Shown here piece by piece: positions 13,356 to 19,087 of a stretch of 19,087 bases of DNA. The position numbers and the translations under genes are program-made. The stretch is from Candidatus Hermodarchaeota archaeon. Lineage in GTDB: Archaea; Asgardarchaeota; Hermodarchaeia; Hermodarchaeales; Hermodarchaeaceae. Below the pieces are notes generated by a model. It did no database searches, had not been told where the DNA came from, and saw nothing but the letters and a program-made list of their open reading frames with translations. The stretch is from positions 1-19,087 of the forward strand of contig JAEOSV010000047.1 of the NCBI GenBank assembly GCA_016840185.1, written 5' to 3'. Every line of letters begins with the position of its first letter. Positions within the stretch are counted from its first letter, which is position 1.

Positions 13356-14108
13356 TCACATTGAGAAGCCGCGTTCTTCAAACTGATTGATGAAATCTAG
13401 CAGCGTTGGTGGATTCTCGCGACGAGAAGCGGTTTCTTGAAGAACCCGAATCATCTGAGCGTGCGTTTCAGTTTTGAATTGTTCTAAGTTCTTAATTTGT
13501 CGTAGTTGAGCATAATAGTCGAGGACTGTGGTGCATAGTATGAGTTTGGGTTTTGTGAAAAGCGGTGTTGTATCAAGGATGGAAGCACAAAGAATCGCAA
13601 GATCTTTGATGTAAGGTCCAACGTGGCTTTCTTCAAAGTCAACTCCCACCAGATGACTGTGTTGGACAAGGAAGTTTCGGATGCGGGTATCACCTTTGGC
13701 TAGAACCTGATCTTCTCCTCGGGAGAAGGCGTTGTGATATTGGGCTAGCCATGTGCTCATCATTTGTCCCAACATTATGTCTGGGTTGAGTGTTATGAGG
13801 TCACAAAGGTTTGGCCCATCGATGTATTCTAAAAATAAAACATCGGTTGTTGAGCCGATGATGGTGGGAACATGCAGATTGTGTTGATAGGCTTCTTGAA
13901 GAATGGATGTCTCGTGGGCAATCCCCGCTTGGTGGTAAAATTTTGCCACGAGAGAAGAAGGCTGGGATTGTGAGTGAAGGGCGCCTGTAATTTTGTATAC
14001 TTCGTTTCTTCGACTCGGTAGCCTTTCGTATGAATGGATGGTGTATTCTTCACCGAGGACAGCTTTGAGTGAGTTGACGACCATTCGTGAGAGTTTGGTT
14101 GTTGCCAT
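13356..14108 (-). CDS. Protein-kinase-fold phosphotransferase (APH/Bud32-like)
   Basis: A 250-residue cytosolic protein with the landmarks of the kinase/aminoglycoside-phosphotransferase fold: ATP-binding Lys56 (LVAKFYH), a helix-C glutamate (E66 or E72), a hinge-like LFLEYIDGPNL (91-101), the catalytic loop KGDTRIRNFLV with D140 and N145, and a metal-binding D157 in VDFEES. The catalytic loop normally reads HGD and the metal motif DFG or D(x)D/E; here they are KGD and DFE. The essential Asp/Asn/Asp set is kept, so activity is plausible. No glycine-rich loop is obvious. The substrate (protein, tRNA-modification factor, small molecule) is unknown. GGTGGTGA lies 7 bases before the ATG. It is divergent from the ModE-like gene, with a 154-172-base shared upstream region. 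Confidence 0.75.
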   Translation of the reverse strand: MATTKLSRMVVNSLKAVLGEEYTIHSYERLPSRRNEVYKITGALHSQSQPSSLVAKFYHQAGIAHETSILQEAYQHNLHVPTIIGSTTDVLFLEYIDGPNLCDLITLNPDIMLGQMMSTWLAQYHNAFSRGEDQVLAKGDTRIRNFLVQHSHLVGVDFEESHVGPYIKDLAILCASILDTTPLFTKPKLILCTTVLDYYAQLRQIKNLEQFKTETHAQMIRVLQETASRRENPPTLLDFINQFEERGFSM

Positions 14109-14252
14109 CCTGATTTCACCACCGAGTTGAGTCGTTTTACAATTGGAAAGGTTGGTACTTTTAACAACTGGATTTTATGTTGTAGTTGATATTTGAAGTA
14201 TTGGATAGGGCGAACGGTAACGCGAATGAGGTCAACATAAAAACTGTGAATG

Positions 14253-14264
14253 ACTCTTATGAGT
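14253..14264. promoter_or_regulatory. Short palindrome overlapping the ModE-like gene start region
   Basis: ACTC-TTAT-GAGT is an inverted repeat just upstream of the start region of the regulator gene. Its position fits an autoregulatory operator, but a 4-bp arm is weak evidence. An AT-rich ATAAAAAC (14237-14244) may be the TATA element. No other signal was seen in 14109-14252. Confidence 0.2.
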
Positions 14265-14280
14265 GTTAGAGCTGAATATT

Positions 14281-14649
14281 ATGACGCACGCGAAAGAAGA
14301 ATTACTTACAGCTTTGGAACCGAAGGCGAAAATATGGTTTGAATTGGATGGGGAATTAATCCTTGGACGGGGAGGCGCGTTACTTTTGCGAGGTATTGCG
14401 GAGAAAGGATCAATTAGTCAGGCGGTTAAAACACTTCCACAGGATGCATTGGGGGAGATGGAATCGCCTTCGTACCGATTCGCGTGGGGTTACTTACAGA
14501 AGGTTGAGGAACGGATTGGGGCGCCAATTGTTGAGAAACGGCGGGGACACAGTAATGGGAAGGGGGGGACGGCGTTGACGAAGTTAGGGATTCAATTATT
14601 GGAGTTGTATGAGAGTTACGAGCAGAAGCTCTCCCAAATCCTTGATTAG
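14281..14649 (+). CDS. ModE-like winged-helix DNA-binding protein, no molybdate-binding domain
   Basis: A 122-residue protein with the ModE N-terminal winged-helix layout: ELDGELILGRGGALLLRGI (21-39), the helix-turn-helix start EKGSISQAVK (41-50), the recognition part SYRFAWGYLQKVEERIG (64-80), and the wing/last helix EKRRGHSNGKGGTALTKLG (85-103). The C-terminal oxyanion-binding (MOP/TOBE) domain of E. coli ModE is missing, so the ligand response, if any, is unknown. About ten extra residues (LPQDALGEMESP) sit between the two HTH helices. The start is uncertain: ATG at 14281 has no strong ribosome site, and a GTG at 14263 would add six residues. It is followed 105 bases later by the GTPase gene. 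Confidence 0.8.
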   Translation: MTHAKEELLTALEPKAKIWFELDGELILGRGGALLLRGIAEKGSISQAVKTLPQDALGEMESPSYRFAWGYLQKVEERIGAPIVEKRRGHSNGKGGTALTKLGIQLLELYESYEQKLSQILD

Positions 14650-14754
14650 TAATGCTGTATAGGAAGTGTTGTTGGATAGAGCTTCGATAACAATTAAATG
14701 GAGACCTTCCCATAATTCAGTTGGATTTCCTTTAGGCGATACGGAGGTTGAGAA

Positions 14755-15312
14755 GTGAGTAGAATTCCTGATGAAGAGAAACGCTTTGATGCTGTCTATA
14801 AGCTAGTGACGCTTGGCGAAGCGGCTGTTGGTAAAACAAGTCTTGTGAATAAATACGTGACCGGTAAATTCGACCGTGATTATCACCGTACTCTCGGAAT
14901 TGACATCAGTACGTATGATGCAAAAATTGATCCTCAACTATTCAAGTTACTCATTTGGGACCTTGCCGGGCAAGATATTTTTCGAGACTTACGAACACGA
15001 TATTGCCAGGGTGCTTCTGGAGGTGTGTTAGTCTTCGATTTAACACGTCCCCAAACCTTGGAAACCATCCCCAAATGGGTTGAAGCCTTCCGTGAAGCAG
15101 TTGGACCGGAACCACTTCTGATTATGCTTGGCAACAAGGCAGACTTGGATAGTAAACGCAAGATTACTCGTGCTCAAGGCGAGAGTATTGCAAAGCAATT
15201 GGGTCTGTTTCAATATGAAGAGACATCAGCGAAAACAGGAGACCAAGTTACAACCGCGTTCAATACTCTAGCCAAAATGATTTACGAATCTCATGCTAAG
15301 CGTCGTGATTGA
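14755..15312 (+). CDS. Ras/Rab-family small GTPase
   Basis: A 185-residue GTPase with all five G motifs: G1 GEAAVGKTS (21-29), switch-I threonine T46 (TLGID), G3 WDLAGQD (68-74) with catalytic Q73, G4 NKAD (127-130) and G5 ETSAKTG (156-162). This is the canonical eukaryote-like Ras superfamily order with WDxAGQ as in Rab/Ras proteins. Such GTPases are expanded in Asgard archaea and are the main taxonomic clue in this window. The C-terminus (ESHAKRRD) has no cysteine for prenylation, so membrane attachment, if any, must use another route. The start is GTG at 14755 with GGAGGT at 14743-14748. No GAP, GEF or roadblock gene is adjacent. Confidence 0.93.
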   Translation: MSRIPDEEKRFDAVYKLVTLGEAAVGKTSLVNKYVTGKFDRDYHRTLGIDISTYDAKIDPQLFKLLIWDLAGQDIFRDLRTRYCQGASGGVLVFDLTRPQTLETIPKWVEAFREAVGPEPLLIMLGNKADLDSKRKITRAQGESIAKQLGLFQYEETSAKTGDQVTTAFNTLAKMIYESHAKRRD

Positions 15313-15441
15313 TTCTGAGTATATGTAGAAGACAGTATCATATTGAATGATTGCATTTTGCGAGGGAATCAGAAAACCGTTTCGTGAAGTGGATAGAACC
15401 CAAAGTTTTTGACTGGGCATTTTAGAGAAATTATGGACATT

Positions 15442-15479
15442 GTGAACTGCTTTCTGAAATCCTAGGTCAGCCAGTTCAC
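15442..15479. promoter_or_regulatory. 8-bp inverted repeat upstream of the metalloprotease gene
   Basis: GTGAACTG (15442-15449) and CAGTTCAC (15472-15479) are perfect inverted repeats 22 bases apart, ending 37 bases before the ATG. A possible TATA element lies near 15419-15427 (ATTTTAGAG). The pair could be an operator or a leader stem. The rest of 15313-15441 shows nothing I can name. Confidence 0.35.
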
Positions 15480-15516
15480 TAAATCTGGAGTAGATGGACT
15501 ACAGAGGTCATATCTG

Positions 15517-17616
15517 ATGAGTAATGCCACAAGCCAGAACCCACGAATGTTTCCTGTTTTCCTTTTGTTGTCAATTCTTGCTCTCTCCATGATAGCGCCA
15601 TTTGCTATGAGCATATCTTCTGGCCTATCTAATCCCACTCAAACTTCAGCCTTGTCAATGCCCATGTCTTCGCGTGTCGGGCTTGATGGCCCACCTCCCC
15701 CGGATCAACCCTATTCGTCGCGGCAAGTGATTGGCCCACGAAATCTAATTGTAATTTTAGTTGAGTTTCCAGACAAGTCACATACTTTTTCCTCTTCTCA
15801 AGTTCGCACAAATGCGATTTCAGCGCTTGATGACTATGTTGATGAGGTGTCCTATGGTCTTGTGTCCGTTTCTGGTGATGCTACAGCATGGCTTAGCCTT
15901 TCTAACAATCGAGCCTATTATGTAGATGGTACCTCATTTCCGAGCGACCCGAAATTCGAATTAGTTTCTGAAGCCATTTCACTCGCTGACCCAGTGGTTG
16001 ATTTTTCCACCTATGATGGTGTGACTATCATTCATGCTGGTCAAGGGCAAGAGTTGAGTCATGATTGGCAGGACTACTGGTCAAGTGAATGGTGGAATTT
16101 CAACATCGTGACAGATGATGGTGTTTCTATCCGACGGGCATCGGTCAGCCCAGAGGAAAGCCTTCCAGGAGATCCCTCCTACATTGGAGTACTTGCCCAC
16201 GAATTTGGTCATGACCTTGGGTTACCTGATTTGTATGATGTGACCTCTCCACCCAATATAGAATATGTTGGACATTGGGGACTCATGGCTAAAGGATCCT
16301 GGAATGGACCCTCAACTCTGGGTGATCAACCATCCCACATGATGGGTTGGTGCAAATCTGAGCTTGGCTGGGTGAATTCGAGTAACACCGTTGAGGTTCT
16401 AACAGATCTTACCACAGTCATTGATCCGCTCGAACTATCTACATCAGGCGTTCATTTGGTTCGAATTAATGTTACATCAGAGCAATATTTCCTGATTGAA
16501 GTTCGACGTAAAATTGGTTACGATACCTCTTTGCCTTATCTCGGACCTGGGGGTGAAGGAGTTGTCGTTACCTATATTGATGAATCACTTGAATCTGGAC
16601 ATGGAATTGTTCAGGTTGTTGACTCTCACCCAGGAACCCTGACAGTTGACGATGGAGCCTTCGATATTGGTTTAGGAGAAGTGGATTCTTATGTCTCTTC
16701 TGTCGGGCAGTTTTCTATGGTAATTGAGAATATTGTGGGGTCATCATATAATGTCTCAGTTATTCGAGCATTCATGGAATTTCTCAATCCCCCACCCGGT
16801 GGCGCTGTTCTTTCACCGAATGTTACGGTGGAATGGACTGGAAATGCCGCTGGACCCGGAATCGATCACTATGAATTATTCATCGATGGTGTTTTGGAAT
16901 ATACTGGATTAGGAACAAGCTATGACATCACAGGACTTACCTCGGGCCTTCACAACGCCACTCTAATCATGGAACTTGCCGGAACCGGACGTCGCTTGAC
17001 GATTCATTCGAATTTTATAGTGGATTTAGAAGACCCAATTATACTCAGTGTGAGCCATTATCCAGAAGTACCTGGGTTTGGGGATTTAGTTATTGTAACC
17101 CTTCATGCCACTGATGACACATGGATTGTAAATGCAACCATATTTTATCAACGTCAAGGGGACACCAGATGGTATCATGTTGATATGACCTATATGAACG
17201 GCACCGAATGGATGGGTGCGATGGGCACATTTCTGCCAGGCGTGATCATCCTTTACTATGTGTCTGTAACAGATGCAGGAGGACGTCCGGGTTTGGATGA
17301 TAATGGAGGATTGTATTATTCTCTATCCTTTACAGGGCTAGGATTGATTATTTGGGTCATTATTGCGGCTGCAATCATTTTAGTTATTGTACTTGTTGTT
17401 TGCATGCGAATTCAACGTCGCAGGAGTAGGGGCCAAGAATACGTTTGGGCTCCACAACCTGAAACACAACCTAGGTCACCTCCATCATACCCTCCGCCTG
17501 AGTCGATTCGCACTCCAACCGACAAACCAGTTCGCACTGGCTTTTGCCATCACTGCGGAGCACCACTAACTCCCAATGCCATCTTCTGTGGTCATTGTGG
17601 GCGAACCACCATCTAG
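15517..17616 (+). CDS. Membrane-anchored M6-type metalloprotease with cytosolic zinc ribbon
   Basis: A 699-residue secreted, anchored protein. An N-terminal hydrophobic signal (about 12-32) is followed by a zinc-protease domain with HEFGHDLGLPD (H228, E229, H232, D238; the HExxHxxGxxD pattern of M6 immune-inhibitor-A-like proteases), a Met-turn candidate WGLMAKGSW and the family block SHMMGWCKSELGW. Two Ig-like beta domains follow (about 415-505 and 508-600). A transmembrane helix (about 608-630) comes next, then positively charged RIQRRRSR (positive-inside rule), a Pro-rich linker and a C-terminal zinc ribbon C677xxC680...C691xxC694. The protease should thus face outside and the ribbon the cytoplasm. 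ATG at 15517 has GAGGT 8 bases upstream. Likely targets are extracellular proteins or peptides. Confidence 0.88.
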   Translation: MSNATSQNPRMFPVFLLLSILALSMIAPFAMSISSGLSNPTQTSALSMPMSSRVGLDGPPPPDQPYSSRQVIGPRNLIVILVEFPDKSHTFSSSQVRTNAISALDDYVDEVSYGLVSVSGDATAWLSLSNNRAYYVDGTSFPSDPKFELVSEAISLADPVVDFSTYDGVTIIHAGQGQELSHDWQDYWSSEWWNFNIVTDDGVSIRRASVSPEESLPGDPSYIGVLAHEFGHDLGLPDLYDVTSPPNIEYVGHWGLMAKGSWNGPSTLGDQPSHMMGWCKSELGWVNSSNTVEVLTDLTTVIDPLELSTSGVHLVRINVTSEQYFLIEVRRKIGYDTSLPYLGPGGEGVVVTYIDESLESGHGIVQVVDSHPGTLTVDDGAFDIGLGEVDSYVSSVGQFSMVIENIVGSSYNVSVIRAFMEFLNPPPGGAVLSPNVTVEWTGNAAGPGIDHYELFIDGVLEYTGLGTSYDITGLTSGLHNATLIMELAGTGRRLTIHSNFIVDLEDPIILSVSHYPEVPGFGDLVIVTLHATDDTWIVNATIFYQRQGDTRWYHVDMTYMNGTEWMGAMGTFLPGVIILYYVSVTDAGGRPGLDDNGGLYYSLSFTGLGLIIWVIIAAAIILVIVLVVCMRIQRRRSRGQEYVWAPQPETQPRSPPSYPPPESIRTPTDKPVRTGFCHHCGAPLTPNAIFCGHCGRTTI

Positions 17617-17671
17617 TCTGAAGTCTAATCCTAAAACACATTTTCAAAAAGAGGGATTTGATAGAACCGAG

Positions 17672-18982
17672 TCATAACAAGGGAATAATCGAAGGTGCAT
17701 ACTTTTCAAGGTCGTTTTCGGTTTCAATCATCGGTGCAAGAAGACCCAGTTTTCCGGCTGTGGAGCTGACATCAGTTTCAATGTTTGTGAATTTAATAGC
17801 GGTGATTGCGTCACCTCCGCATTCATAGATGGCGAGGTTGCCATTTTGTTTCTGGCTTCGTTGCAGGAATTCGATGAATGGAGATCCGAATTCATCGAAT
17901 CGGTTAATGTTGCAGGGACAGCCATTAACGATGAGTAGTTGGGCACCTTTCACGACGTCTACAAAGCTTTGTGCCGTTGCGGGTCCGATGCCTTGGACAT
18001 CATCTCGGATTTTCGTTTTTGGTTCTAATGCTTGTGTGATGATGCGCTCTGGCGTGGAAAGGAGAAGGTCTGTGGCCAAATGGACTCGGTCGGGATCCAA
18101 ATGGTTCTGGAATTTCTTCAGTTCCTTATCCCCAATATCTTTGAAAAATCGGTCATCGTTCACTCCGAAGCTAAGGGAGGGGTTCTGGCTTTTGAGGAAG
18201 ACTAGACTGAGAAGTGATCCTGCGAGGAACTCGGTGTTGTCTCGGCGTTTGTACAGTGATAACACGTCAATGTAGTCTTTGATTTTGCCACCAAATAAGG
18301 CAATAACGACCCGTTTGCTCTTTGAAATCAATTCGTTTATTTTGGCATACTTGCGCATTTCGTCAACAAAATGTTGTGAGGGGAATACGGGAATGTTTTG
18401 TTTCTTGAGATAGGTGGGTAGTGCGAACATTGATGTGTCTTTTCCTTTCCCGCCACGGTGAGCTGAGGCGAAGGCATCTTGGACGTACCCAACCAAGTGT
18501 CCAGCATTTTGGATTTTCTGAATGAGTTGGACTGGTGGGATGTTGGATAGGTTTGAAGGAATCTTCAGCTCCCACGGTGCAAAGCGGATATTGTTGCTGA
18601 GCACATTTTTGCCTTGTGATAAGGAGCTGAATTGCGAAGGTCCCCAACAGGTTTCGTTGAAGACGAATTCCCAGTCAGGATAGAGGTCGGGATGCTCTTC
18701 TTTGAGAATCCGGTTCATGACCCGTGCATGCTCAAGGGTGGGATAGAAATCTGATTTGCCTTTTCGGGATTGGTGTGCGCCATCAGTAATTGCTGCAGCA
18801 CCAGTGTTTCTGAGTTCAATGCTTGTGGTTAGTGCTTCTCGTATCCGGCGTTCATTCAAGATTCTTCCTGAACTGGGCATGACGGAGTTAATGTCGGTTC
18901 GTTTCAGGAGGATGGGACTTTTTTTCACAAAGTCGTAACCAGTTTTCCATGCTTCATCGAGTTGGGCGAGAAACCGATCCAT
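17672..18982 (-). CDS. Divergent archaeal phosphoglycerate kinase homologue
   Basis: A 436-residue homologue of glycolytic 3-phosphoglycerate kinase. The N-terminal substrate half keeps typical residues: KRTDIN (R28, D30, N32), R46, AHQSRKGKSDF (H70, R73; archaeal form THQGRPG.DF), NNIRF (R133) and QDAFASAHR (169-176). The C-terminal nucleotide half is recognisable by order but eroded: FGGKIKDY (GGaK), GIGPATAQSF (normally DIGPxT), VNGCPCNINRF (normally NGPxGxFE), ECGGDAI (normally GGGDT) and SSTAGK (normally STGGGA). It may be a working but unusual PGK or a paralogue with changed chemistry. ATG at 18982 has GGGTGA 8 bases upstream. It lies 25 bases behind an upstream gene on the same strand, so likely in an operon with it. 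It is convergent with the protease gene; the 55-base gap (17617-17671) shows no clear terminator. Confidence 0.85.
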   Translation of the reverse strand: MDRFLAQLDEAWKTGYDFVKKSPILLKRTDINSVMPSSGRILNERRIREALTTSIELRNTGAAAITDGAHQSRKGKSDFYPTLEHARVMNRILKEEHPDLYPDWEFVFNETCWGPSQFSSLSQGKNVLSNNIRFAPWELKIPSNLSNIPPVQLIQKIQNAGHLVGYVQDAFASAHRGGKGKDTSMFALPTYLKKQNIPVFPSQHFVDEMRKYAKINELISKSKRVVIALFGGKIKDYIDVLSLYKRRDNTEFLAGSLLSLVFLKSQNPSLSFGVNDDRFFKDIGDKELKKFQNHLDPDRVHLATDLLLSTPERIITQALEPKTKIRDDVQGIGPATAQSFVDVVKGAQLLIVNGCPCNINRFDEFGSPFIEFLQRSQKQNGNLAIYECGGDAITAIKFTNIETDVSSTAGKLGLLAPMIETENDLEKYAPSIIPLL

Positions 18983-19007
18983 GGAGCTTCACCCGTGTTT
19001 TTCTTTG

Positions 19008-19087
19008 CTAGGAACCCAGCAGGTATTGGGCTCGCTCTGAAAGTCCTTTAATGTTTTCCTCCGTTGGCGTGCTTTCTAGAGGTTTGG
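19008..19087 (-). CDS. 3' end of an unrecognised gene (partial)
   Basis: On the minus strand one frame is open from the window edge to TAG at 19008-19010, encoding KPLESTPTEENIKGLSERAQYLLGS. The sequence is polar and helix-forming, like a normal protein C-terminus, and the stop lies 25 bases before the ATG of the phosphoglycerate kinase homologue, with that gene's ribosome site in the gap. Both points support a real gene in the same operon, but 25 residues are too few to name it. Confidence 0.5.
   Translation of the reverse strand, partial: KPLESTPTEENIKGLSERAQYLLGS

Noticed and set aside
15313..15516. Possible small RNA or tRNA gene in the 204-base gap before the protease
   Set aside because: No cloverleaf, no TTCGA-type arm and no extended structure seen by eye; only the short inverted repeat is reported.
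17617..17671. TTTTCAAAAA as a bidirectional terminator between the convergent protease and PGK genes
   Set aside because: The stem would be four weak A-T pairs with a one-base loop, which is sterically impossible; the T run is too short to call.
17829..18275. 148-codon frame antisense to the PGK homologue
   Set aside because: Trp/Ser/Arg-rich composition without motifs; the opposite strand carries recognisable PGK motifs.

Overview
The window is archaeal and most likely comes from an Asgard archaeon (a Thorarchaeia- or Lokiarchaeia-like lineage is my best guess; the sequence does not settle it). The reasons are an archaeal FEN-1 flap endonuclease, an archaeal-type phosphoglycerate kinase homologue, Hdr-type cysteine-rich proteins, Shine-Dalgarno and TATA-like signals of archaeal style, and a Ras/Rab-like small GTPase with all five G motifs, a gene type that is abundant in Asgard genomes.

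Region 1 (1-7870, all + strand) is hydrogen and electron metabolism. The first 88 bases are the 3' end of a cytosolic group 3 [NiFe]-hydrogenase large subunit, ending in the metal-binding DPCxxCxxH motif. After an 82-base gap with a TATA-like box and a leader hairpin comes a tight ten-gene operon with overlaps or gaps of a few bases: a four-cluster ferredoxin (HycB/CooF-like), a cysteine-free protein resembling only the C-terminal part of HdrC, a complete HdrB with two CCG motifs, and then a full membrane-bound group 4 [NiFe]-hydrogenase: NuoC-like, catalytic large subunit, NuoL-like antiporter subunit, NuoH-like, NuoI/HycF-like, a probable fused NuoJ-NuoK-like membrane subunit, and the NuoB-like small subunit. 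The likely logic is electron exchange between a thiol/disulfide site on HdrB and proton reduction or H2 oxidation at the membrane, coupled to ion translocation. The pairing of HdrB with a split HdrC and a HycB-like ferredoxin inside a group 4 hydrogenase operon is the most interesting system here.

Region 2 (7886-12041): a CoA-disulfide reductase/NADH oxidase-family flavoprotein (- strand, convergent with the hydrogenase operon), a 535-residue unrecognised protein with a helical, probably coiled-coil middle (+), and FEN-1 (-, TTG start).

Region 3 (12191-13255, - strand): two tandem paralogous small membrane proteins, each with a near-identical hairpin-plus-U-tract terminator and a 109-bp identical promoter/leader. 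They look like a duplication kept partly homogenised.

Region 4 (13356-17616): a protein-kinase-fold phosphotransferase (-), a ModE-like winged-helix regulator without a molybdate-binding domain (+), the small GTPase (+), and a membrane-anchored M6-type metalloprotease ending in a cytosolic zinc ribbon (+). Region 5 (17672-19087, - strand): a divergent phosphoglycerate kinase homologue with an eroded nucleotide-binding half, preceded by the 3' end of an unrecognised gene. No rRNA, tRNA, CRISPR array or insertion sequence was seen, and there is no gene-free stretch above 300 bases.
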